DNA from: an uncultured Coprococcus sp.
Lineage (GTDB): Bacteria; Bacillota; Clostridia; Lachnospirales; Lachnospiraceae
Assembly: GCA_934247115.1 (NCBI GenBank)
Contig: CAKQIY010000073.1
Location: forward strand, 1-5,495
Reading direction: 5' to 3'
Length of the DNA: 5,495 nt
This document shows positions 1 through 5,495 of the stretch, in pieces; position 1 is the first letter of the stretch, and each line of letters begins with the position of its first letter. The notes beneath the pieces are model-generated. The model was given only the letters and a program-made list of their open reading frames with translations, did no database searches and had not been told where the DNA came from. Made by a program: the position numbers and the translations under genes.

Positions 1-1838
1 ATCTCGCTGTCTGAGAAATTGTACTCGTCACTCTGTCTTACAGCCTCCTTGCACAGCTCATTTACCTCCTCAGGAGACATTCCATATCGCAGTGTATAAT
101 ATAAGAAGAAATCGTGCAGGATGTATGATCCCACAGTGTCCTCCGTCTTCTGCGCGATGGTTCCGTCCGGGTTCGGTGGAAGCAGCTCCGGGCTGACCGG
201 TGTGTCTATGATATCGTCTATGATCGGCGCGATGCCCACAAATCCATCCACCTCCATGAAGTGTCCAACCTCGTTCACAAGTGAGCGCACCAACGTCTTT
301 GGTATACTTGTATTCACCGCATACATGCTCATGTGGTCGCCGTTGTAGGTGCACCAGCCAAGCGCCAGCTCAGAGAGATCTCCGGTTCCAACCACGAATC
401 CGCCCTCCTTGTTGGCGACATCCATGAGTATCTGCGTTCTCTCCCTCGCCTGACAGTTCTCATAAGTGACGTCATGCACACTCTCGTCCTGTCCGATATC
501 GGCAAAATGCTGTCTCACCGATGCAGCTATGCTTATCTCTCTGCTGTCACAGCCTAGCAGTCTCATGAGTTCCGTGGAGTTGTTCTTCGTCCTGTTTGTC
601 GTTCCAAATCCCGGCATGGTGATTCCCACGACAGTTGTGGATGGAAGTCCCGCATTCTTCACCGCCTGTGCTGAAACCAGCAGAGCCAGTGTGGAATCAA
701 GTCCGCCTGACACTCCCACGACCACACATTTGCAGTGGGTCGCCTCTATCCTTCTCTGAAGTCCGGCAACCTGCATCTTGAATATCGCCATGCACCTCTC
801 AAGCTTATTTCCCGATGGGACAAATGGTGTCATCTTCACCTTCATGAGCACATTTCCTTTGTCCATCAGCGGGGTATCGCACACCACCGTCTCATACTTT
901 CTGAATGCGAAATCACGCTTGCAGTCGGCAAATGATTTGTTGGCTATCCTGTCGTGTCTGATCTTGGTGAGACTTATATCCCTTATCAGCACTCCGTCCT
1001 CAAATGGCTTTACCTCGCCTAGGAGCTTGCCGTTCTCGTACATCAGATTGTGTCCTGAAAATACCAGATCCGATGTGGACTCGTACATTCCAGCCGACAC
1101 ATACACATATCCGCACAGGCAGTCCGACGACACACTTCCTATCAGCTTGTGCCTGTATGCGGCCTTTCCTATGACCTCATTTGACGCGGAAAGGTTGAGT
1201 ATGACCTCAGCTCCCGCCATGGCGAGAAGTCTTCCCGGCGAAACCGGAGTCCAGGCATCCTCACATATCTCTATGCCAAGCTTGACCCTCTGGTCTCCGC
1301 TGCCCATTTCTATCAACACATTGTTGCCAAACAGCACCTCACTGCCAACAGCCCTGCCCCCGGCTTTCTTTGAACCGGCATTATATTCAAGCTCATCTCC
1401 ATCATCTTCTGGGTCCATGAGATTGACCATCACCGCATCATACTTCCTGGCTGAGAACCATCTCTTCTCGTAGAACTCTCCGTAGTTTGGAAGATAAGTC
1501 TTCGGCACGATGGCCATGACTCTTCCGCCCTGCAGGAATGCAGCACAGTTGAACAGCTCTCCGTCCACCTCAAATGGCAGACCGACCACCAGTGCCGACT
1601 GTCCGGTACAAGTCGCCATGGCAAGCTGAAGAAGACCTCTTCTCGCACCATCTATGAGTTTTCTGTTCTCAAACAGATCCGCACAGGTATATCCCGTGAT
1701 GGACAGCTCCGGCGTCACTATGACATCCGCAGCATCCTTATACTCTTCATATATATCCATTATCTCTCTGACATTTCCGCTGACACTTCCGATGTGAACC
1801 TTCGGCGTAACGGCTGCCACACGCAGCATATTCTTCAT
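1..1838 (-). CDS. nadE: Glutamine-dependent NAD+ synthetase (3' end outside window)
   Basis: The enzyme makes NAD+ from deamido-NAD+ (nicotinic acid adenine dinucleotide), ATP and glutamine, the last step of NAD synthesis, in the cytoplasm. 612 codons are visible. The N-terminal nitrilase-type glutaminase domain (about residues 4-280) shows the expected Glu-Lys-Cys triad: E44 in VTPELSITGY, K113 in VPKTYLPNYGEFYEKRWF and C192 in GIEICEDAW. The C-terminal synthetase domain carries the ATP pyrophosphatase loop SGGLDS at 377-382, then FGTTNRTKNNS, GTGDLSELALGW at 484-495 and NGDHMSMYAVNTSIPKT, all typical of the long bacterial form. Family members are usually about 640-680 residues, so a few dozen C-terminal residues lie beyond position 1. 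The start at 1838 is chosen for its well-placed AAGGAGGT; an in-frame ATG three codons later is too far from it. The K113-C192 spacing is about 24 residues longer than in the Mycobacterium tuberculosis enzyme. No frameshift is seen. Confidence 0.96.
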   Translation of the reverse strand, partial: MKNMLRVAAVTPKVHIGSVSGNVREIMDIYEEYKDAADVIVTPELSITGYTCADLFENRKLIDGARRGLLQLAMATCTGQSALVVGLPFEVDGELFNCAAFLQGGRVMAIVPKTYLPNYGEFYEKRWFSARKYDAVMVNLMDPEDDGDELEYNAGSKKAGGRAVGSEVLFGNNVLIEMGSGDQRVKLGIEICEDAWTPVSPGRLLAMAGAEVILNLSASNEVIGKAAYRHKLIGSVSSDCLCGYVYVSAGMYESTSDLVFSGHNLMYENGKLLGEVKPFEDGVLIRDISLTKIRHDRIANKSFADCKRDFAFRKYETVVCDTPLMDKGNVLMKVKMTPFVPSGNKLERCMAIFKMQVAGLQRRIEATHCKCVVVGVSGGLDSTLALLVSAQAVKNAGLPSTTVVGITMPGFGTTNRTKNNSTELMRLLGCDSREISIAASVRQHFADIGQDESVHDVTYENCQARERTQILMDVANKEGGFVVGTGDLSELALGWCTYNGDHMSMYAVNTSIPKTLVRSLVNEVGHFMEVDGFVGIAPIIDDIIDTPVSPELLPPNPDGTIAQKTEDTVGSYILHDFFLYYTLRYGMSPEEVNELCKEAVRQSDEYNFSDSE

Positions 1839-1842
1839 TGTT

Positions 1843-1850
1843 ACCTCCTT
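1843..1850 (-). promoter_or_regulatory. Ribosome binding site of nadE
   Basis: On the minus strand the sequence AAGGAGGT lies just ahead of the ATG at 1838, with five bases between GGAGG and the start codon. It is a near-perfect complement to the 16S rRNA tail and fixes the first ATG, not the one at 1829, as the start. Confidence 0.9.
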
Positions 1851-1889
1851 GTAAAATCTTATTTGATTTTGCCTTTTCATAACATTTAC

Positions 1890-1918
1890 ACTTTACCACC
1901 CAGAGACATTTATTTCAA
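1890..1918 (-). promoter_or_regulatory. Probable sigma-A promoter of nadE
   Basis: On the minus strand TTGAAA (1918-1913) and TAAAGT (1895-1890) are separated by exactly 17 bases. The -10 is preceded by TGG, an extended -10 (TGn) element. Transcription would begin near 1883, giving a leader of about 45 nt before the ATG. The -35 matches consensus at 5 of 6 positions and the -10 at 4 of 6. The 64-bp repeat array begins only 12 bp upstream of the -35. Confidence 0.6.
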
Positions 1919-1929
1919 CGAAGTTCACA

Positions 1930-1981
1930 ACTTGATGAGTCTCTATTTTCGTCATTGTCTGGTTCGCGCCCTGATCCACTG
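1930..1981. repeat. Tandem intergenic repeat, copy 1 (64-bp period)
   Basis: The first 21 bases (1930-1950, beginning ACTTGATGAG) are identical to 1994-2014. After a one-base gap, the blocks GTCATT, GGTTCG and ATCCACT recur in the same order and spacing in copy 2, while the bases between them differ. The unit ends are weakly inverted relative to each other (ACTTGAT and ATCCACT, 5 of 7 complementary). Conserved blocks with variable linkers suggest a selected element, not a recent duplication. The copy lies 12 bp upstream of the nadE -35. Confidence 0.85.
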
Positions 1982-1993
1982 AGTGTTCTGATG

Positions 1994-2046
1994 ACTTGAT
2001 GAGTCTCTATTTTCTGTCATTTTATGGTTCGAGGGTTTATCCACTT
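1994..2046. repeat. Tandem intergenic repeat, copy 2
   Basis: This copy begins 64 bp after copy 1 and shares its 21-base opening exactly, followed by GTCATT, GGTTCG and ATCCACT. The linker between GGTTCG and ATCCACT is AGGGTTT here and CGCCCTG in copy 1, so the linker has diverged while the blocks have not. Confidence 0.85.
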
Positions 2047-2057
2047 GGCGTCATATA

Positions 2058-2088
2058 ACTTAGTGTTTTTCTATTATTGATTGCATTT
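2058..2088. repeat. Degenerate third copy of the 64-bp repeat
   Basis: Exactly 64 bp after the start of copy 2, ACTT recurs followed by a sequence matching the opening block at about 13 of its first 18 positions (ACTT..TG..T.TCTATT), then a CATTTT block with a small shift. The match is weaker than between copies 1 and 2 and lies in AT-rich DNA, but the exact register supports a decayed copy. Confidence 0.45.
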
Positions 2089-2156
2089 TTTATTTTGTGC
2101 CACAAATTTATTACTATATCATTCAGAATTAACATAAATGTACAAGCTTCAGGATT

Positions 2157-2185
2157 CTTGTATCCTTTGCTATTATTCCTGTCAA
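2157..2185 (-). promoter_or_regulatory. Promoter-like pair upstream of the repeat array
   Basis: On the minus strand a perfect TTGACA (2185-2180) is followed after 17 bases by TACAAG (2162-2157), a 4 of 6 match to the -10 consensus. It lies downstream of the purC terminator and would give either a small RNA or a nadE transcript with a leader of about 310 nt running through all the repeat copies. In such AT-rich DNA chance matches are common. Confidence 0.35.
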
Positions 2186-2241
2186 TTTATGTACAAAATT
2201 GTATCCTGTATGTCCTAAATCACCCAATTTGCGAAAATGCT

Positions 2242-2282
2242 AAAAAAAAGGCTCCCAGACATACTGTCCGGGAGCCTTTTTT
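2242..2282 (-). terminator. Intrinsic terminator of purC, symmetric
   Basis: A strong hairpin has the outer arms GGCTCCC (2250-2256) and GGGAGCC (2270-2276), one A/C mismatch, the inner arms GACA and TGTC, and a three-base loop. It is flanked by eight A's on the left and six T's on the right. Read leftwards, the RNA ends in a U-run about 80 nt past the purC stop, so it closes purC. The T-run on the other side means it could also stop rightward transcripts. Confidence 0.92.
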
Positions 2283-2359
2283 CTGCCATGCAGACATCCA
2301 GTGACATACGGTTTATCCGCCATCACTCAACACTGCATCTATATATTATAATGTACTGA

Positions 2360-3235
2360 TTACTTTCCAAGTGGCTTGCCTGTAAGCTTCTCATAGCCCT
2401 CAAGATAGATGTCGATGGTCTTCTGTGCGACATCATCAGGAAGCTTCCAGCCCTTGTCTGGGTTTGCCTTCAGCCAGTCACGTGCGAACTGCTTGTCAAA
2501 TGATGGCTGTCCGTGGCCTGGCTCATATACATCTGCTGGCCAGAATCTTGAGCTGTCCGGTGTGAGCATCTCATCGCCGAGAACGATGTTGCCATTCTCA
2601 TCAAGACCAAACTCGAACTTTGTATCTGCAATGATGATTCCTCTTGTAAGTGCGTACTCTGCACACTTCTTGTAGAGTGTGATGGTGTACTCCTTGAGCT
2701 TTGAAGCATACTCCTCACCCTTGCCAGGGAAGTACTTCTCAAGGTGAGCAATGCTCTGCTCATATGATATATTCTCATCGTGATCGCCAATCTCGGCCTT
2801 TGTTGATGGTGTGTAGATAGGCTCAGGAAGCTTATCAGACTCCTTAAGTCCCTCCGGAAGCTTGATTCCACATACTGTGCCATTCTCCTTGTAGCTTGCC
2901 CAGCCGCTTCCTGTGATGTATCCACGAACGATACACTCGATTGGAAGCATCTCAAGCTTTCTGCACATCATGCTGTTGCCGTCGAACTTCTCCTGCTGGA
3001 AGAACTCAGGCATATCCTTTACATCAACTGAGATCATGTGGTTAGGAAGAATGTCCTGTGTCATGTCAAACCAGAACTTTGACATCTGTGTCAGTACTGT
3101 TCCCTTCTTGGAAATTACATTGTCGAGGATGACGTCGAAGCAGCTTATACGATCTGTAGCTACCATGATCAGGCTGTCCCCATTGTCATAAATCTCACGT
3201 ACCTTACCTTCTTTGATTGGCTTTAATTCCTGCAT
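2360..3235 (-). CDS. purC: Phosphoribosylaminoimidazole-succinocarboxamide synthase (SAICAR synthetase)
   Basis: This cytoplasmic enzyme of purine synthesis joins CAIR and L-aspartate, using ATP, to give SAICAR. The gene is complete at 291 residues with a TAA stop. The N-terminal ATP-binding part shows EGKVREIYDNGD followed by VATDRIS (residues 9-31). SAICAR synthetase signature 1 is at 97-110 (LPIECIVRGYITGS) and signature 2 at 191-200 (IIADTKFEFG), followed by GDEMLTPDSSRFWP (about 210-223). At 291 residues it belongs to the longer, yeast Ade1-like branch, not the roughly 240-residue form of Bacillus subtilis and E. coli. The ATG at 3235 is preceded by AAGGAG at suitable spacing and begins the conserved sequence directly. 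It is not part of a visible pur operon: its upstream neighbour is divergent and a terminator follows. Confidence 0.97.
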   Translation of the reverse strand: MQELKPIKEGKVREIYDNGDSLIMVATDRISCFDVILDNVISKKGTVLTQMSKFWFDMTQDILPNHMISVDVKDMPEFFQQEKFDGNSMMCRKLEMLPIECIVRGYITGSGWASYKENGTVCGIKLPEGLKESDKLPEPIYTPSTKAEIGDHDENISYEQSIAHLEKYFPGKGEEYASKLKEYTITLYKKCAEYALTRGIIIADTKFEFGLDENGNIVLGDEMLTPDSSRFWPADVYEPGHGQPSFDKQFARDWLKANPDKGWKLPDDVAQKTIDIYLEGYEKLTGKPLGK

Positions 3236-3242
3236 TTTTTTA

Positions 3243-3249
3243 TCTCCTT
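3243..3249 (-). promoter_or_regulatory. Ribosome binding site of purC
   Basis: On the minus strand AAGGAGA lies upstream of the ATG at 3235, with an A-rich gap of eight bases after AGGAG. It confirms the chosen start. Confidence 0.85.
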
Positions 3250-3288
3250 GATATTTGTATTAATACCTGTTAGAAATTGTATTCATAT

Positions 3289-3321
3289 AAGTGTGTATCA
3301 CTTTTTATGGTGGCTTGTCAA
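3289..3321 (-). promoter_or_regulatory. Possible purC promoter with an overlapping dyad
   Basis: On the minus strand a perfect -35 hexamer TTGACA lies at 3321-3316. At the normal 16-18 base spacing the -10 is poor (for example GATACA or ATACAC around 3299-3293). That same place is occupied by a perfect inverted repeat, AAGTG-TGTAT-CACTT (3289-3303). A weak -10 inside a symmetrical site is what an operator would look like, but the regulator is unknown. A second TTGACA lies 42 bp further upstream (3363-3358) without a good -10. Confidence 0.4.
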
Positions 3322-3413
3322 GACTTTGGCAGTCCTCAAACATTTTTTCTCTAAATTTGTCAAGGTTTATGCGATCCCCGGGTTTTTTATTGTGTAAAAG
3401 CACATTTTTCATC

Positions 3414-3442
3414 TTTACAATGTTATTTGTGATGGCTATAAT
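3414..3442 (+). promoter_or_regulatory. Sigma-A promoter of nrdD
   Basis: TTTACA (3414-3419) and a perfect TATAAT (3437-3442) are separated by 17 bases. Transcription should start near 3449, giving a leader of about 77 nt before the GTG start. Both candidate NrdR boxes lie from the predicted start point onward. Confidence 0.8.
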
Positions 3443-3448
3443 AACAGA

Positions 3449-3464
3449 GCACAATATCTAGTGG
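3449..3464 (+). promoter_or_regulatory. Candidate NrdR box 1
   Basis: The 16-mer GCACAATATCTAGTGG matches the known NrdR-box palindrome ACACwATATATwGTGT at 13 of 16 positions. It begins at the predicted transcription start of nrdD. NrdR is the ATP-cone, zinc-ribbon repressor that controls ribonucleotide reductase genes across bacteria. The position fits repression by blocking RNA polymerase. Confidence 0.7.
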
Positions 3465-3482
3465 GTGTTTCACATTATCCCT

Positions 3483-3498
3483 ACCAAATATATTGTGT
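3483..3498 (+). promoter_or_regulatory. Candidate NrdR box 2
   Basis: The 16-mer ACCAAATATATTGTGT matches the NrdR-box consensus at 14 of 16 positions. It starts 34 bp after box 1 began, about three helical turns, so both sites face roughly the same side of the DNA. NrdR boxes normally come in pairs about 31-32 bp apart, which strengthens both calls, though this spacing is slightly longer. Confidence 0.72.
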
Positions 3499-3510
3499 TT
3501 ACATATTTTG

Positions 3511-3517
3511 AGGGAGG
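3511..3517 (+). promoter_or_regulatory. Ribosome binding site of nrdD, deciding a GTG start
   Basis: AGGGAGG lies eight bases before GTG at 3526. No in-frame ATG is nearby, and the conserved ATP-cone sequence begins about nine codons later, so this site selects GTG as the start. Confidence 0.8.
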
Positions 3518-3525
3518 CTATTGCT

Positions 3526-5495
3526 GTGTCAGAGGAACTAAAAACACACGTACATGTAATCAAAAGGAATGGAGAAGAGGTGACATTTGATCTGTCTAAG
3601 ATAGAGAATGCCATCAAGGCTGCCAACAACGAGGTTGACAAGCTCCACCAGCTTAACGAATATCAGGTTCACGCCATCGCAGACAACCTGGAAAAGCAGA
3701 TAGAGTCAATGTCCCACGCAGTACACGTGGAGGACATTCAGGATATGGTCGAGACCGGCATCATGGAGATGAGAGGATATGAGGTCGCACAGAAGTATGT
3801 GCGTTACCGTTATAAGAGAGAGCTCGCCCGTAAGTCCAACACCACGGACAACGGAATCCTTGCGCTCATAGACCATATGAACGAGGAGGTCAATCAGGAG
3901 AATTCCAACAAGAATCCGGTTATCAACTCAACCCAGCGTGACTACATGGCCGGTGAGGTATCCAAGGATCTTACCAAGAGAATGCTGCTGCCAGAGGATA
4001 TCGTGGAGGCTCATGAAGCCGGAATCATACATTTCCATGATTCTGACTACTATGCTCAGAAGGAGCACAACTGCGATCTCATCAACCTTGAGGATATGCT
4101 GCAGAACGGAACAGTGATCAGTGAGACCATGATCGAGAAGCCGCACAGCTTCTTCACGGCATGCAACGTCACCACGCAGATCGTGGCTCAGGTTGCCAGC
4201 AACCAGTACGGCGGACAGACATTTACCCTGTCCCATCTGGCACCATTTGTGGATGTGAGCAGGAAGAAGCTCCGTGCACAGGTCATCGAGGAGCGCAAAG
4301 ACTGTGGCGAATCTCTGGATGATTCCATTATCGACAAGATAACAGAGAAGAGACTTTTGAACGAAGTGAAGAGTGGAATACAGACTATTCAGTACCAGCT
4401 CATCACCCTGATGACATGTAACGGACAGGCACCATTTGTCACCATGTTCATGTACCTGGATGAGGTCCCTGAGGGACAGACAAGGGATGACCTGGCGCTC
4501 ATCATAGAGGAGGTCCTGAATCAGAGGATCAAAGGCGTTAAGAACGAGAAGGGAATCTGGATCACCCCTGCATTTCCTAAGCTTATATATGTCCTGGACG
4601 AGGACAACATAACCACAGATTCCAAATACTGGTATCTGACTGAGCTTGCCGCCAAATGCACCGCAAAACGTATGGTTCCTGACTACATCTCCGCCAAAGT
4701 CATGAGAGAGATGAAGGACGGCGATGTGTATCCATGCATGGGCTGCAGATCATTTCCTACAAAGGAGGACGGCATCAGGAATCCTGACGGATCCCGCAAA
4801 TATTACGGACGTTTTAACCAGGGTGTCGTGACCATCAATCTTGTTGATGTGGCATGTTCCTCCTACGGTGACATGGACAAATTCTGGAAGATCCTGGACG
4901 AGCGTCTTGAGCTTTGTCACAAGGCACTTCGCTGCAGACATGAAAGACTGCTCGGAACCATATCAGATGTCGCTCCTATACTGTGGCAGCACGGTGCGCT
5001 GGCAAGACTTAAGAAAGGCGAGAAGATTGACAAGCTGCTCTTCGGCGGTTATTCAACCATCTCTCTGGGCTATGCAGGTCTCTGCGAGATGTGCGTCCGC
5101 ATGATCGGCAAAACACATACATCCGAGGAGGGCAAGAAATTCGCACTTGCAGTTATGCAGAAGCTCAACGACAAATGTGCTGAGTGGAAGGCTGCAGAGA
5201 ATATAAGCTACTCTGTATACGGAACTCCAATGGAATCAACCACATACAAGTTCGCAAAGAACCTGCAGAAGCGGTTCGGAATCATCCCGGGCGTCACAGA
5301 TAAGAATTATATAACCAACAGCTATCATGTACATGTAACTGAGCACATAGACGCCTTCAGCAAGCTGAAGTTTGAATCAGAATTCCAGAAGCTGTCACCG
5401 GGCGGTGCCATCAGTTATGTAGAAGTTCCTAACCTTCAGAACAACCTCGATGCAGTTCTGGAAGTTATGCGATTCATATATGACAACATTCTCTA
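3526..5495 (+). CDS. nrdD: Anaerobic (class III) ribonucleoside-triphosphate reductase, large subunit (3' end outside window)
   Basis: NrdD reduces ribonucleoside triphosphates to dNTPs without oxygen, using a glycyl radical installed by the radical-SAM activase NrdG and formate as the usual reductant. 656 codons are visible of an expected 710-750. Residues about 9-100 (from VHVIKRNGEEVTFDLSKIENAI) form an ATP-cone, the domain for allosteric ATP/dATP control. The catalytic barrel follows: HFHD at 169-172, C183 in HNCDLINLEDML, QVASNQYGGQTF, NGQAPFVT, and C407 in PCMGCRSF, the position of the thiyl-radical cysteine in the family. APILWQHGAL, ISLGYAGL, PGVTDKNYITNSYHV and GGAISYVEVPN follow in normal order. 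The window ends before the zinc cysteines and the RVCGY-type glycine-radical loop, so those cannot be checked. nrdG probably lies downstream. Paired NrdR boxes suggest NrdR repression. Confidence 0.96.
   Translation, partial: MSEELKTHVHVIKRNGEEVTFDLSKIENAIKAANNEVDKLHQLNEYQVHAIADNLEKQIESMSHAVHVEDIQDMVETGIMEMRGYEVAQKYVRYRYKRELARKSNTTDNGILALIDHMNEEVNQENSNKNPVINSTQRDYMAGEVSKDLTKRMLLPEDIVEAHEAGIIHFHDSDYYAQKEHNCDLINLEDMLQNGTVISETMIEKPHSFFTACNVTTQIVAQVASNQYGGQTFTLSHLAPFVDVSRKKLRAQVIEERKDCGESLDDSIIDKITEKRLLNEVKSGIQTIQYQLITLMTCNGQAPFVTMFMYLDEVPEGQTRDDLALIIEEVLNQRIKGVKNEKGIWITPAFPKLIYVLDEDNITTDSKYWYLTELAAKCTAKRMVPDYISAKVMREMKDGDVYPCMGCRSFPTKEDGIRNPDGSRKYYGRFNQGVVTINLVDVACSSYGDMDKFWKILDERLELCHKALRCRHERLLGTISDVAPILWQHGALARLKKGEKIDKLLFGGYSTISLGYAGLCEMCVRMIGKTHTSEEGKKFALAVMQKLNDKCAEWKAAENISYSVYGTPMESTTYKFAKNLQKRFGIIPGVTDKNYITNSYHVHVTEHIDAFSKLKFESEFQKLSPGGAISYVEVPNLQNNLDAVLEVMRFIYDNIL

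Larger units (their letters stand above)
1839..2359. other. Intergenic region between nadE and purC
   Basis: This is a 521-bp spacer between two genes read leftwards. It holds, from left to right, the nadE ribosome site and promoter, a tandem 64-bp-period repeat (1930 to about 2090), a very AT-rich stretch with a promoter-like pair (2157-2185), the purC terminator (2242-2282) and the purC 3' untranslated region. Short open frames cross it on both strands, but none has a ribosome site or a recognisable product, so no gene is called. Confidence 0.8.

Noticed and set aside
778..1473. A 231-codon open frame on the plus strand opposite nadE
   Set aside because: It lies wholly antisense to nadE, which has all its family motifs; the translation is serine/proline-rich with no recognisable domain and no suitable ribosome site.
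1952..2020. A 22-codon minus-strand frame in the repeats, overlapping (ATGA) a second short frame from 1954
   Set aside because: The coupled ATGA arrangement is suggestive, but there is no ribosome site ahead of the first ATG, and the start codons lie within the repeated block, so the overlap is a by-product of the repeat.
1930..2046. The repeats as a CRISPR array
   Set aside because: There are only two good copies, the so-called spacers contain conserved blocks shared between units, and no cas gene is near.
2077..2304. A 75-codon plus-strand frame through the AT-rich spacer
   Set aside because: It has no ribosome site, runs through the terminator hairpin, and looks like translated AT-rich spacer.
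2345..2350. A perfect TATAAT on the minus strand just after the purC stop
   Set aside because: No -35 hexamer lies at an acceptable distance, and transcription would meet the terminator within about 70 bp.
2470..2955. A 161-codon open frame inside purC in another minus-strand frame
   Set aside because: It is a shadow of purC, whose own frame carries both family signatures; the product is serine/arginine-rich low-quality sequence.
3370..3388. CCCGGG followed by six T's on the plus strand, terminator-like
   Set aside because: The GC block is self-complementary but leaves no loop, and no longer stem can be formed with its surroundings.

Overview
The window looks like a chromosomal segment from a Gram-positive anaerobe of the Clostridia, most likely a Lachnospiraceae gut species (Coprococcus/Roseburia/Butyrivibrio type). 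The clues are strong AGGAGG-type ribosome sites, AT-rich spacers around moderate-GC genes, frequent AGA/AGG and ATA codons, an oxygen-sensitive class III ribonucleotide reductase, and a long glutamine-dependent NAD synthetase. The genus is an inference from protein style and was not checked by a search.

Layout. Positions 1-1838, minus strand: nadE, cut at its C-terminus by the window start, with its own ribosome site and a good extended -10 promoter. Positions 1839-2359: a 521-bp AT-rich spacer holding the nadE promoter, a tandem repeat with a 64-bp period just upstream of that promoter, a second promoter-like pair further upstream, and an A-tract/T-tract hairpin terminator that closes purC. 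Positions 2360-3235, minus strand: a complete purC of the long (about 290-residue) type. Positions 3236-3525: a divergent control region. It has a TTGACA box and an operator-like dyad on the purC side, and a near-consensus promoter followed by two NrdR-box-like palindromes on the nrdD side. Positions 3526-5495, plus strand: nrdD, starting with GTG and cut by the window end before its zinc-binding and glycyl-radical C-terminal region.

All three genes belong to core nucleotide and cofactor metabolism: NAD from deamido-NAD, SAICAR in purine synthesis, and dNTPs from NTPs. They are not one operon. purC and nadE point the same way but are separated by a terminator and a promoter, and nrdD is divergent. 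No mobile element, CRISPR array, RNA gene or defence system is visible. The most noteworthy non-coding features are the 64-bp repeat array upstream of nadE and the paired NrdR boxes covering the predicted start of nrdD transcription.
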